Made by a program: the position numbers and the translations under genes
The notes under the pieces: model-generated
The model's input: only the letters and a program-made list of their open reading frames with translations
What the model was told of the DNA's origin: nothing
The model's database searches: none
NCBI RefSeq assembly: GCF_030247195.1
Contig: NC_080672.1
Coordinates: 10,354,001 to 10,418,000 of the forward strand
Direction of reading: 5' to 3'
DNA: 64,000 bases
DNA from: Topomyia yanbarensis
Lineage: Eukaryota; Arthropoda; Insecta; Diptera; Culicidae
Part shown: positions 48,465 through 60,699 of the stretch, in pieces
Layout: each line of letters opens with the position of its first letter
Position numbering within the stretch: the stretch's first letter is position 1

Positions 48465-48769
48465 CACGCAGAAAAAAGATTTGTAGGTTCAATAAAAATA
48501 TGGATTAAATTCAATAAATAAAATTATTGATCGGGAATAAATGCTTCAATAAAAAAAGTTATTGTTCCATTTTTTTATAAATATTTAATTGAAATTAAAA
48601 CAAAATTACTGAAATTAAAAATATTTTTATTAAAAGCAAAAAATTTATTGTAATTGCTATAAAGAAATATTTTCTGATCAATAAGTTTGTTGTTTGAAGT
48701 AATAAACAATAAATGATAGGATTCAATAACACATATTTTTGGGTTAAATATGCTTAATTTTTCTGCGTG
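48465..48769. mobile_element. MITE with CACGCAGAAAAA termini
   Basis: CACGCAGAAAAA at the left and its inverse at the right, ~305 bp of very AT-rich interior with repeated CAATAAA-like words. Same terminus as the 50845-52469 element. Confidence 0.65.
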
Positions 48770-49640
48770 AAATGTTTCACAGGTAAATGGTCACAATCCA
48801 TATTATGATCCTAATTATGTTTCGAAGATTCCTTGTTTAAAACTGGAGATAATAGAAAGATAAATAGTGTAAAATATCCAAAACGGCAACACTTGTGTTA
48901 TTGAGACACGAATTCACTTTGAGAGAAAATTCCGGTCAAGCCGTATCTCGCCGAGAATGGATGTTAACATTTTATGAAAGAGAAAAGTTTTCTCTTTCGT
49001 CTGCTGTTGTGATTTATCAACCGCGAATAATGGTTTGTCCAGAATTTCCTCTTAAAGTGAATTTTGACAGTATGCTTATTGGACCTTTTCAAAAAACATT
49101 TGTTGCATTCGAACTCGTTGGGGTCCTTTACACCTGCACGTTAAAGAATTGTTATTACTAATGGCATTTTGACAGTGCACTACACGCAGAATTTTATTTA
49201 TGCATCGATAGCATACTTTTCTATCTGCCTCTCGTTTCTTCTGTTGTAAATTTTATGCATTGGACATCCCAACAAACATTTCGTGGTTTTTTAAACGTTT
49301 TAACAGTTGCTTTATTCAGCTCTAGCTGAACATTGGAGGTATACGTGTAATCATGTATCGTTTATTCCACCCTTAAACATCCGGGATTTGGAGAATTTAT
49401 TCAGCTTGTCTGATTAAGACACATTAAAGAACAATTCTTCAGCACGTATACAGCCTGAAGAAAGCAACAGTTCAGCTTCATCAATAAACCTTATCGTTAC
49501 CGCTATTCAACTGAGAAAATTAGCATAGAAAAATTATTAAAAAAGACATTTATTTCAAGTTACACACGCTATCAATCTCTTTGGAAGCCATATACTTTTA
49601 TTCGGTTACGTTACAATTATAGAAAAATTGTATTACCTTG
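48770..49640. other. Gene-free stretch
   Basis: An 88-codon frame at 48895-49161 has no recognisable domain. CTACACGCAGAATTTTATTT at 49190 is a lone terminus of the CACGCAGAAA family. Confidence 0.35.
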
Positions 49641-49654
49641 TTGGAAGTCATATC

Positions 49655-49740
49655 ATGTACCTGGATCCGAACCAGCAACCTGTTGAATACTAAGCACTTA
49701 CCTTACTGTCTGCACCAATCTTGCATACATCGAATGCTTA
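49655..49740 (-). repeat. tRNA-like SINE head, minus strand
   Basis: Minus-strand box A-like TGGTGCAGACAG and box B GGTTCGGATCC ~35 nt apart. No acceptor-stem pairing, so a SINE head rather than a tRNA gene. Confidence 0.45.
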
Positions 49741-49764
49741 AGATTTCACCGATGTACCGAAAAG

Positions 49765-49865
49765 TCTAGGCTGCTGAATAGAGTCTGTACAAAGACTACA
49801 CTAGCCTTTTATAGATTTGAGTGAATCTAATTGGCTTGGGTTCGAATCCCAACCTACGATAATTT
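49765..49865 (+). repeat. tRNA-like SINE head, plus strand
   Basis: T-arm TTGGGTTCGAATCCCAA at 49833-49849 is perfect, followed by CCTACGA; a matching 5' acceptor strand is not clear upstream. It lies head-to-head with the minus-strand copy. Confidence 0.45.
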
Positions 49866-50427
49866 TTTTATGCGATAATTTTTAGAACATCCGGAAATTT
49901 TAAATTAGACAATTTATTAATTTCAAAAACTAATGATTGTAGACGTTTTTGTAGCCAAGATGAGAACTTACGGTTGTCAAAACTTTTAGACAAGTAAAAA
50001 TGAGTGACATATGAAAGTGGTGGTAACTGAATGATGGATTGAAGCCATTTATAATTCTAAGGTGGCAATCTCCTTGATTTATTTGCCATACCATTTGGCA
50101 AATGGTCCATGGAAACAATTTTGGTGTCAAAAATTTACAGCATCGTTCGAACAAAAATTTTCTCTTGTGTTCAATAAGTAAACAGACCATTTTGAATTAA
50201 AAGGTAAATTTACGTAAACAATGGCGCGTATGATTTGGCAAGCTTTTACATTGAAAAACTGTAAATCGTTGGTCTCACATGCTGAAAACTCTGTAGATAT
50301 AAAACAACAAAATAAATTTACTGTTGTTATTGTTTCTAAACCATAATATATGAAAACATCTCGATTGAAATATACCGAAACATTTATTTCGCTTGAAAGA
50401 TTTACGAGTACAGTTGTCGCCAATGTA

Positions 50428-50550
50428 ATGGCGTTTTCGCTCGAACCCAAAACTGAGTCAGGTTCTAACCCCAACCGCTGTCAGTTCACACATTTTGACA
50501 GTAGTTGGGGTTAGAAACTGACTCAGTTTCGCTTCAAGCAAAAACGACAT
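50428..50550. mobile_element. Palindromic MITE, 123 bp
   Basis: Arms of ~50 bp begin ATGGCGTTTTCGCTCGAA / ATGTCGTTTTTGCTTGAA and continue ACTGAGTCAG and TCTAACCCCAAC. Loop ~12 bp. Confidence 0.85.
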
Positions 50551-50844
50551 AATAATCATATGTTATTCCAGGGACTTTATAGTCCACAGATAGGCACTTA
50601 CTTCGAAATAGGAATGGGCGAAGTAGAAACGAATTTTTCAAAATCGATGATGATGATTTTTTTGATTTTTTTTGTTTCTTACAATCGATCAAAATGTCTA
50701 AAAATCGAGAATTTTCCGAAATATCAGTATAAAACATTACTTATTACTCGACTGTGCGGGGATTTGGCTGGGTCCAACTAAGTGTGTATGTATATGCAAT
50801 TTCTTGGTATGAATTATTTTTAGGTAGTGTTCCTGAACAAATCC

Positions 50845-52469
50845 CTACACGCAGAAAAATAATTTTTAATGTCAAATAATATGAGGGTTGAAATAATAAA
50901 TTTACCAAGTTGTTCTGTGTTCAATTAAAAATACATGTTTATATAAATAAAACAATTGTTGAAATAATTCTGAAGAATTTATTGGATCAAACATGGAAAA
51001 TAGTTGGACCAACAAAATTTTTTATTGATTTTATCATAACAACAATCGAAACAACAAACAACTTTGTTGAATCAATGAGCTCGTTTTGTTGAATAAAACT
51101 AATAAAATATTTGGATCAATGCATGTCAATTGTTCAATACAAAAACATTTTTGTTAAATCAAATAATATCTTTTATTGTTTTAAACATAACAAATATTTG
51201 AATCAATGCATAGCAAATATTGAAGCAAAACCAATTTTATTGTATATAAAATATGCCTATTCTTTAATGGAACCAAAGGCCAACTGTCATGGTGACAAAT
51301 TTAGAACAAACCATTACTCGCTGACAACAGATAACATCAGTACAAATGAACCTCACAAAGTAAATACTTGCCATTGACTTATTGGCCTTTCTCGAAAAAC
51401 AGGCTACAAACGCATTAATTTTACGCAGTCAAATCATTCTGGAACCGCTTCGGAATCCTGAATGGATGCAGTATGGCCCAGTCAAACCCATTCCGGGATC
51501 GGTTAGGAATTCTGAATGGATTCATTATGAGTTCCAGCTCAAAGGCAACAACCGATTCCGACTCAATCGTTTGCTGCATTCGAGCGAGAATCCATAAACG
51601 ATTCCAAAGCTGTTCCGGAGTAGGTTTGCTTGGAATGAAATGAAATTTTATTACATGCAGCGCATACGATTCCAATCACCGTCCCTTTATGTGGTACCTT
51701 TGGCCGTGCGCGTGATTTGTTCCAGATATGCGCTATAATGTAGTGCTTCAGAGTCTCGGCTTTTCCAAAAAGATTGCAGAAGGCGCACGAATACGCTGTG
51801 TCTTCCTGTTGGACCAGAGATGATGAAGTACAGGAAACTGCCCTCTCGAACGGGTATTATTTATCTCTGGTGCGGTGACGTGTTTTCAGTTCTGCGATTG
51901 TCGTTTTTAAGCCACACAGGGTGTTTTGTTTGAGTTCTGGAATAGAGGAAGGCACCATAAAACGCGCCGTGTGCATTCGACTTAATTTATTCACTAACCT
52001 TTGTGCGACATCATGATTATTTTCAAGCTGCACTTGCACTCTTCGAGTCCGGAAAATCTGAGCACTATAAGAATTTACCTAAATCTGAATTCCCTGATTT
52101 AAAAATAGCGAATTTCTCCAGCATTGACGCACGTGGAAAAAGTTTTCTTCTTCGTAGCAACTTTTATTTTTTATTTGTTTCAATTCAACAAGGACTGTTG
52201 ATGTAATGCATTCAGTCCTTTTGAATCAATCAGCTGCATGCTTTTGTTAGAATCACTGATTTGTTTGGAACAAACAATAATTGTGTCGATCTTCGCAAAA
52301 GCACAGATAACAAAACTTGTAAGATTGATTCAAAATATATTTTGGTTGATCTAACCAAAAAAATAAATTTGGTTTAATAAATTCCTTGGTTCACAATAAA
52401 GAATTTTTATCGATTAAAAATGAAGAAATAATTTATAGAATCAAACATGCACAATTCTTTTGCGTGTAG
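50845..52469. mobile_element. Candidate 1.6-kb element with CTACACGCA termini
   Basis: CTACACGCAGAAAAAT at the left and the inverse CTACACGCAAAAGAAT at the right, with AT-rich ends full of 'TTGAAT' and 'AATCAAA' words. Inside, 51380-51560 shows a repeated GGAAT.CTGAATGGAT block. No target duplication found; the two ends could belong to different copies. Confidence 0.45.
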
Positions 52470-52482
52470 TAACGCGCGATTG

Positions 52483-54002
52483 CCCAGTGAGCAAATTTTT
52501 TGGCAGAGACCGCTCTGATAGATTTCTGTAAGTCTTGGTTTGGCAGCCCTGTCAGATTTCTGCGCGTATCCTGTCGGGTTAGTTGAGCTAGGGCGAACTC
52601 GGTTTCGCTCGCGTTTTCTGGCAAATTTTGACAGGAACCGAGTAAAACCCTGGCATAACTCGGACATAAACTGTGCAAAGATCCTGGCAATTCCTACCTG
52701 GTAGAATCTAGTACGAATCGAGCAAAACATCTGACAAAGATGTGGCAGGAAGCGTACAGAGATCTTGGCCGTACATTTCTGGCTGGATTCTGGATAAAAG
52801 TGAGCAGCATCGGTTGGTTTAACCGCTTCTGTCAGAAACTGTTGTTGCATTTGAGCAAATTCGTTGCCAGAATTCTCGCACAAATCGCGCAAAATGCTCG
52901 CAGAAACTCTGCCAGCATCAATTTCGCTTTGCTCAACTTTTGCTAACTTTCTGCTTGCCACGCTGACCGGGTATATGTGAAATTTTCCAGAAATCTGTCC
53001 AAACTCAGAATATGTCCAAAAAGCTGTGGGAATCTGTGATATTTTGATGAAAACGCCAAAAATCTGTTATCTGTGAAACAGAATCTGTGATAAAAAAAAA
53101 GTTGTTTAAAATCTAAGACATTAAAAGCGATTATAACTACTAGAGGGAGCAAAGCGCTACTGTCTCCATGTATTCACGGGCTGAAACATGAGTCCTCGCC
53201 TAGGGGCAGATCACTCTAAGAATGTATAATAAATTTGCATCAAATTAGAAAAAATGCATTTAATTTCCATTTTTGCATCAGCTTTGCACTCCCTCGCAGA
53301 AAAGTTTGTTTAACAAACGTCCTACGCTGATCCGCTTTGTTCGACGTTTTGTTAAATGTAGGGCTAGTTTTTCTGTAGGGTTTTGACGTCTTACACGCAA
53401 CACAAACAGCATTGCACGCAACGCAAAATACATTATGAATTTCTATTTTGATGGAAATAAATGCATTTAATTTAGCTGATTTTTAAAAATGCATCACAAG
53501 TGATCTGCCCCTACCCGGTCAGCGCGGCAAGCAGAAAGTTAGCAAAAGTTGAGCAAAGCGAAATTGATGCTGGCAAAGTTTCTGCGAGCATTTTGCACGA
53601 TTTGTGCGAGAATTCTGGCGACGAATTCGCTCAAATGCAACAACCGTTTCTGACAGAAGCGGTTAAACCAACCGATGCTGCTCACTTTTATCCAGAATCC
53701 AGCCAGAAATGTACGGCCAAGATCTCTGCACGCTTCCTGCCACATCTTTGTCAGATGTTTTGCTCAATTCGTGCTAAATTCTACCAGGTAGGAATTGCCA
53801 GGATCTTTGCACAGTTTATGTCCGAGTTATGGCAGGGTTTTGCCCGGTTCCTGTCAAAATTTGCCAGAAAACGCGAGCTAAACCGAGTTCGCTTTAGCTC
53901 AACTAACCCGACAGGATACGCGCAGAAATCTGACAGGGCTGCCAAACCAAGACTTATAGAAATCTAGCAGAGCGGTCTCTGCCAGAAAATTTGCTCACTG
54001 GG
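52483..54002. mobile_element. 1.5-kb element with 490-bp inverted repeats
   Basis: Arms 52483-52972 and 53513-54002 are equal in length and ~96% identical, starting CCCAGTGAGCAAATTTT. The spacer holds a second MITE (53211-53513). Each arm has an open frame (52407-52961 minus; 53500-53967 plus) giving related ~150-residue peptides, but most differences between the arms alter the residue, so I do not call them genes. Superfamily unknown; no target duplication evident. Confidence 0.75.
53211..53513. mobile_element. MITE, complete copy (303 bp)
   Basis: Termini TAGGGGCAGATCACT and TAGGGGCAGATCACTTGTG (inverted). Interior has CTTTGCACTCCCTCGCAGAA and TTTCTATTTTGATGGAAA, shared with the copy at 30418-30690. 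It abuts the right arm of the long inverted repeat. Confidence 0.8.
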
Positions 54003-54187
54003 AATATGTGTCAAACTAATTGAGTTCTTTGCGACCGGTCTCACGAACACTAATGAAGCTTCCTGGTTGAAAACAATCCCATTTATTTTTGCCGTCTTTG
54101 TTTATTATTTTCCACCAGCTTGTGATGTAGTATTTGTGTCATGCGGCGTGTACGTACATGGACCGTAAAAAAGTCTATAGGATTACA

Positions 54188-54407
54188 ATATTCTGATTGC
54201 AGTTGAAAATCGAAATGGTGGACTTGCGCCTTTCGGTTTTTCTCCTATGTTCAGCGCACGCAACTAAAGCGCAACTGGTGCAGATGATGCGCAAGTTGAT
54301 TATCTAACATGTACATAAGATACGCATTAGTTGCCCACTCTGAAAATAGGAAAAAAAAGCGAAAGGCGCAAGTTAAATATTTCGATTTTCAACTGCAACC
54401 AGAATAT
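54188..54407. mobile_element. MITE with ~65-bp inverted termini
   Basis: ATATTCTGATTGCAGTTGAA at the left and its inverse with one change at the right; arms continue through AAATCGAAAT and CTTGCGCCTTTCG. Confidence 0.85.
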
Positions 54408-54656
54408 GTAAGACCGCGATAATAAACCATCAATGTTAACAGCGGCATGCGACCTCTACACAGCAAAAAAAATCTTGTGATATTACATCATAATCGCTGC
54501 ACATCACTCTTTAGATTGAGAACTGTGATATTACACGAATGAGCGCTCGGTTCAGTATTGTAATATTACACGACTGATCGCAACATTGAAACGACGTACG
54601 CAAAATGATGTAATAGTAAAGACGTGTTGAAATATGATGTGCTGGACTCCACGTGA

Positions 54657-54765
54657 TGACGAACGATGTAATAGCGAACGACGTAAGACGAACAACGTGA
54701 GGCGAACGATGTAACAGTGAACGATGTAATGGCGAACGATGTATTGGTCAATAACGTAAAATGGT
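54657..54765 (+). repeat. 15-bp minisatellite
   Basis: About seven degenerate units of GCGAACGATGTAATA. Upstream (54465-54640) lie several 'GTGATATTACA' words, perhaps the same element. Confidence 0.75.
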
Positions 54766-54769
54766 GCAA

Positions 54770-55550
54770 AATAAATGTCGAGCAGATTTTGCTCCCCAAA
54801 ACGCTTGATTCAAACTTCTGTAATTTTGTCAAATCCCATTATTGTTGGAAATAAAATTGACAGCTTCAAGCTTTGATGTATGGGCATTTTAAGCTTCAAT
54901 ATTACAAAAGGTATCTTTTGAACATACAAATTACAAGTTAATAATTTTGTTAAAAAGTTGCATTTCTTCGAATGTTTGAAGGGTTCAGTGTCATACCTTC
55001 AGGTCAAAATCAGTGTCTAAGTAGTTGCAAAAATCTGGAAAATACTTAAAATTCATGAAATGGACTACATAGAAACATCTGCAATTTGTATATGCAAAAG
55101 TTACTCTTTTGCGCAAGTTATCATAAAATTAAATTTAAGCTTATGAATTTAACAATACAGTCATAGAATATCAACATTTTAAGCGGGAAACTGTCAAATT
55201 TTCATCAAAACATATAAAGGCTTGCAAAATTTACAGAAGATTGATTCAAGCTTTTCTAGGAGCGTTTTATGCCCAACGTTTATTTTGCATTAAAGCGAAA
55301 TCGACCTGATGCAGTGCGAAAGGGATGTGATATAAAAACCTGATTTATTTATTTAGATTTATTTTTCATTACAACGGATTCGTCTATTATACCGTTTAAA
55401 GGTTATACCAAATTAAAATATTTCAAATGTAACACTATTTTTTTGTTTCAATTATATATTTTAACCCTTTGGTCATTTGTGTCTTTGTTGGGTTAGAAAA
55501 ATTTCTAAACCTGAGCGCGGGTTTGAGAATCGATCGAGGAGAGCTGCGTG
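54770..55550. other. Gene-free AT-rich stretch
   Basis: No domain-bearing frame and no strong repeat found. Confidence 0.35.
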
Positions 55551-55555
55551 CCGTC

Positions 55556-55781
55556 GTGATTCGTTAGTTGGTCCCTTTTTAATTGGACCGCTTTTTAGTT
55601 GGACCTCAGCTAGCTGGACCATTGTTCCACTAAAAAGCATATGAATGTCAAAATATCGTGTCAAATTCATTTTAACAATCAAACTGACATTAATTAGAGA
55701 TGTGAGCAGACACATTTTCGGTTCAACTAGTGAATCAAATTCGTTAGTTGGACAGAGGGTGTGGCCCAACCAGCGAATCAC
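55556..55781. mobile_element. MITE, 226 bp
   Basis: GTGATTCGTTAGTTGG at the left, GTGATTCGCTGGTTGG inverted at the right; internal 'TTAGTTGGACC' words repeat four times. Confidence 0.7.
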
Positions 55782-56159
55782 AACTGTGCAAGGCAATCGA
55801 TTTTCCAATCACGCTTTGTTTGCCCCTTATACTGAAATTATCATAGGGTAATTTGCGGAGAGATGCCGCACATTTCTAAAAATCAATCCATCATCAAAGT
55901 AAACCATACAATATTTGATTAAATTATTTTCATCAATTACCGCACCTTGGTCGCAAACTGAAAAATGGGGAACACAAGTATTTTTTAGCTCCAGTTTATG
56001 TTTTCGTTATTAAGTGTCATCAGCTAAGTTTAAGGTTGGGCAGAGAATGCGCAAAAATCGAATACGAAGAAAGCAGTTTTTTTCCACATCGTGTGTTAGA
56101 TCCTCATAAAAGTCAATCAGCTTATGTAGAATGTTGATACATTACTGCTGGATCTAGTA

Positions 56160-56412
56160 TAAATTTAATAGCAGTCGATGGGAACGTTGCATCTTTCATT
56201 TGAGACTAAGTTTGTGAAAGTCGTTTTCCGCCATCTCTGAGAAAAGTGAGTGAGAATTTTGGTCACATAATCACAGCCGCACATACACATGCACATACAT
56301 ACACACAGACATTTGCCTTACTCGATGAACTGAATCGAATGATTTATTACACTCGGTCCTCGACTAAAAATAAATTTCAGAGCAATTGCTATTCCTTTCT
56401 ATTGAGAAAGGT
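56160..56412 (-). repeat. Reverse-oriented copy of the 0.2-4.6 kb repeat family
   Basis: The reverse complement has CCTTTCTCAATAGAAAGG, a GT/ATGT tract (56275-56320), 'AGAGATGGC' and 'GTCTCAAATGAAAGATGCAA' in the same order as the units at the window start; the GGCCCGGAGGGCC core is lost. Confidence 0.7.
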
Positions 56413-56588
56413 ACAAAAGTCATGAATCCTTAAAACGAAGAATTAATGAGTCGGAATGTTCCCCAAAAAAGTTGGTTTTTAAAACATCTACAACTTTCTA
56501 AAACTATGCAAAAATGTTAAAAAGCTATAGCCAAAAACTCTTTTTAAGGTGGTATCCCGAATCGAGGTTCCCGATATGTAGGGTAGAC

Positions 56589-56853
56589 GTGCCCTTATTC
56601 ATCTCATTAGTCAGGATGTCACACTCGGCTTACAGTGATTGGATTGTGCTAAAATAGGTATCGGCAGCCTTGCTTCGTTTCTAAGTAACATAACAAATCT
56701 TTTTTGAAAATTGTTAAATACTCGCATTTGAGCGGAACCAAAAGTCGAGTACGACGCACCCTATTCATCCTACCATAGAGATAGCAGACACTGCTCTAAC
56801 TAATGTATTCAAATGGGTGGGATGAATACAGGAGCCAAGATGAATTAGGGCAC
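56589..56853. mobile_element. MITE, 265 bp
   Basis: GTGCCCTTATTCATCT and, inverted, GTGCCCTAATTCATCT. The 'CAGACACTGCTCTAAC' interior is shared with the TA-flanked MITE at 14926-15248. Confidence 0.65.
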
Positions 56854-57519
56854 AGTAACTTCTGTTTCAGCTTATAATTTTTTTCTCTTGAGAGATAGCC
56901 ATTTTGCATCTTCGACAGTTTTTCAAAATAAGTTTCTGTATAAACCTTCCTTAGAAGCCTAACTATTTAAACAATTAATGAAAAAGATAATTTATCTGAG
57001 TATATGATCCCAAATTTGTCACCCCACCCGGACTATATCGCAAAATATCAAAAAGTGAGATAATGATAGCACTGGATAAATAATTTCTTCAGCTACATTC
57101 CACTTTTGCCAGAGTTGTAATATGTTACAATTAGAATGAATTTTGGTTAAAATTAATTTCGAATTGTAAAGGATGCTGGGATTCAAACTTTAAGCTTAGT
57201 ATGCACCTCTTGCGAAATGAGGTCGCGAAATATTTTTCCTTCTTCCGTGCGGAATTTTGACATTTGCTCGCGAAAACTAGTCTGTGTGTTTGCTGTTAGA
57301 TGTCGCTTTTGATAACTGGAAAACGACATCAGCTGTTGTTTGTTTATTTCTTTTTTATATTTCTGTTGTCATTTAAATGTTTTAAATGATGTATTTTATT
57401 AATTCATCACGGATGTGTATGAAATCGGTAACAATTGTAAACCTATTTGCCATTCATGAAGCTCTCAGGGAAGTGACGTACTCAGCGTGAATCATATTTC
57501 GAGCATGATTAATCATAAT

Positions 57520-57980
57520 GCTTATTTGTGACGGTTCCGGATGTCTCGGGGAAGTTCAGTCTGACCAATTTAGACAGCACAATTCCTGCAATCGGAAATT
57601 TAAATCATTGGCTGGCCATTTTCTATCTAAATTGGCTGCTTCTGCCGGTTCCAGAAGACCCAGGGAAATGATCGAAATTCGCTCAAACCAAATCTATTGT
57701 AATTGTCCGAATCGTAAGTCTAAATCGGCGTTTGACCATTAAGAAGCAAATCTGATTGCCTTGGCCGCCTTTACCGCTTTCACAAGTCTCGGGGAAACTA
57801 CCTTTCGAAACACGTTTCGGAATCCGGAAATATAACGCAAATATAACAACCGACTCAACCGGTTTCAGGTCGAACCAAACCCTAGGCTTTAAACTACGTT
57901 AAAAATCGATTATGATAACAATGGCTACTACTAAAGGTTCCGGAAGTCTCAGGGAATGCTACCAATAATCAGTACGGATA
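57520..57980 (+). repeat. Fragment of the 0.2-4.6 kb repeat family (sub-repeat part)
   Basis: Three or four copies of 'GGTTCCGGAAGTCTC.GGGAA' preceded by TTGGC..CC, spaced ~110-190 bp, as in the sub-repeats near 660 and 1000. Confidence 0.55.
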
Positions 57981-58107
57981 CAAACCTATTTTTGGTATAA
58001 CAATTGTGAGAATCGTAATTGAAATTTATTGCCATAAGTAATTCGTGGTAATTCTTATTGAATGAAACACTAAGGAATTGCGCATATTGCTACTACTTGT
58101 ATTACTA

Positions 58108-58178
58108 CCGCCAGAAGCATAATTGTCCCATGTGTATAGGGATTCCCATAGAACATGGGACAGTTTTGCTTCTAGCGG
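58108..58178. repeat. Hairpin-forming inverted repeat
   Basis: CCGCCAGAAGCATAATTGTC and its inverse CCGCTAGAAGCAAAACTGTC enclose CCCATGT..ACATGGG, with TATAGGGATTCCCATA at the centre. Confidence 0.75.
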
Positions 58179-58369
58179 CAGAATACCTCACACAAAAAAT
58201 GCTGTTCAAGTCTGATATTACACCGAAAGTTAGACGAATTAACTGAATTCTAATTTGATGGTCAAATTGACCCTGTATGTAAATTATGGAAAAGATGTTA
58301 TAAGCCTTTTACAATCAGACATAATCCAATAATACGTTATAATCCATTTAAAACGAGTGTATTGCTAGT

Positions 58370-58470
58370 TAGGCACTTTTCAATTAGTTAGGTCTTTTCA
58401 TAATCAGTTCGGTCATAAAAATCAATTAGGCCCTTTTATAAATTGTTGTAAAATCGCTATCAAAATTCTT
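58370..58470 (+). repeat. Degenerate ~20-bp tandem repeat
   Basis: Units like AATTAGTTAGGCCCTTTTCAT, four in a row, one more at 58550. Confidence 0.5.
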
Positions 58471-58699
58471 CATAATCAAATGTTGCGTTATGTACGTGCT
58501 CGGGTAGATATTTGTTAATGGAAAACATGAAATTTCAATTTGTTACATTTTGTGGTTAGGCCCTTTTCAAATGTTTGGATAGAACTGGGTAGATTGTAAT
58601 TGTAATTGTAAATTTATTAGCTTGCGATACCCTGTTGGTTACATTTGTAAATTAAAAAAATATAAAATTATAAATTCAGAATCAAAACAAGTATGACCA

Positions 58700-60688
58700 G
58701 TAGCTGGTCGAAAACACTTTACGGTGCGATCTTTTCAATTTCGTCCGAGTTCTCCGCGCAACTGAATCTTTTTCCGGAAGTGTTTTTTGATTGATCTGCA
58801 AATCATCATGTTTCGATCACTGCCCACTAGGTTGATGGTGATTCCGTTCTGTTAAAGAAGTGGGAAGAAATACAATCTATAGGATCACAAGAATGAGTCA
58901 CACTTACCGAATCTACCGGTGCGTTTAATTCGATGTAGATACGTTTCGCAATCGGCTCGTCCCTGCTAATCCATCGGCAGGTCGAAGTTGACGACAATGG
59001 TCACCTGTTCGACGTCGATACCTAAGACGAAAGAATCTCTGTAACCTGGTGCTGTAGCCAGAATCAAGTGGTGGAACTTACCCCTGGACAAAACGTTCGT
59101 TCCAACCGTTGCTCCACCGTTAGATTACCGGACAGTACCGCTACCGAGTGACCATCCTGGGACATCCTGCAGGTCAACCAACCGGCCGTTTTTCGTACCT
59201 GTTTCGATCGATTAACAGTTCTGAAAATAAGTTTACTTGGACGTTTACAACTGTCCTATACATCATATGACAGAAAATGATCGCTTGTCCGACGGTAATC
59301 ACACAATTTCTCGTCCTGGTTGCGGAACTTGACGTAGTACTGTTTGATGTTATCGAGTGATTCTTGCTCCCGCGCCTGCCGAATGACGATCGGATTGGGT
59401 ACGATGTACTCGGCAAACTCCATTACCTCGCGCTCGTACGTGGCCAAGAAGAACACCGACCATAACACCCGCCTCGTCCAGTACAAAAAGGAAAAACTAG
59501 GTCGTACGTCCTGAACTTTATACCCCAGTCAATTAGCTTGCCGGGTGTTCCGATGATGATATGATTAGTCAGCTTCGCCCCTTTGACGGTCTCCTCACCG
59601 CGAACGGCGTATAGAAGTTTGATTTCCGGACAAAACTTTGCCATTTTGGCAGCTACTTCCCCCTTCTGAATTGCCAGCTCATACGTGGGGGAAAGGCAAA
59701 TCACCTGCAGATAGTTTTTTAACTGATGGACTCAACTGTGCATTGCCAGCACAAAGGCAGCGGTTTTTTCCTGTTCCCGACTGACTCTGGGCGATTATAT
59801 TCCGTGGCGGACCGGCCAACAGAGCCATCTCCTGAATCTTGGAAGGGCGTTGAAACCCATCGCATAGACTCCCTGAAGTAATCCCGGCTTCACGTGCAAA
59901 ACTTCGAAAGTTTTAACCAACCAACCGGCGAAGAAGAATCCTTTCGCTGCACCTTCAGATCCAGCTTTGATTCTACTAGACCTTAGTGAACATCTTTCAT
60001 TAGCAAACTTGCATCCGCCGGGCTAAAAGATTAGTCACGGATAATTTTAAAGCTGATACTAAATATTTCGGGGGAAAATTTAGAATAGGACGTAAGCAAC
60101 AATGAGATTCTCTTTGGGGTCTTTCTCTTCTGTTTGTTACTCGGTCGTTTGAATATTTAGTACTCAACTCTTTGCCTAATATTTTAGTAAAAACCATCGG
60201 CTATGTACTGGAAAATTAGTGCAAAGTGTTATAGTGACGGCATAATCGAAAGAGAAAGTAAACAAAGAGAGGCTGTCAATGTTCCTTATGTCCTAATCAA
60301 AATTTTCTGCAGATTTCGACTTACTTGAATGCCTCTGCATCTTCCGCGGAGGAAGGTGTTTCTCCATTTTCTCTTGCAGCTTGTTTTTCTTCAGGAGCTG
60401 CTAGAGTCAGAATTTCTGTAGCTACCGAACTCCAAACATCAGGTGCAGCTTTGGTTCTACTGCCGGTGGACTAGGTTTTTCCGCATTCTCTTTCTCTGGA
60501 CTGCCAGCCGCCGGCTCTGAATCCTTATCCTCGATGATATGTACTCAGTTCGCTAACCTATTTGTATTGAAAAGAAAAATTCAAATCCCATCCCAATGAT
60601 CGCTTCAAAAATAGGTTATAACAAAAAAAACACTTACCGAGTGCAGAAATTTCTTGATCCGTCGTCTTTTTGACCCAGTTATCGGCAT
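58700..60688 (-). pseudogene. DDX19/Dbp80-type DEAD-box helicase pseudogene with introns
   Basis: Nuclear-pore mRNA export helicase family. From the 5' end: 'ADNWVKKTTDQEISAL' (60638-60688), an acidic/Pro N-terminal exon (60325-60552), Q motif 'VYAMGFNAPSKIQEMAL' (~59850), Walker A 'AQSQSGTGK' (59780) with an extra A that shifts the frame, 'ICLSPTYELAIQ', 'IIIGTPGKLIDW', 'ATYEREVMEFAEYIVPNP', 'GIDVEQVTIVVNFDLPMD' followed by TAG (58966-58968), and 'RADCETYLHRI'. The arginine-finger Gly region reads 'RIKRTGRFG'. Splice sites GTAAGT..AG at 60637, 60324, 59081-59022 and 58917-58849 are preserved, so this is a DNA-level copy, not a retrocopy. One G seems lost right after the ATG. Motif II (DEAD) is not readable. 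Non-functional. Confidence 0.8.
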
Positions 60689-60699
60689 CGTTTCGATCG

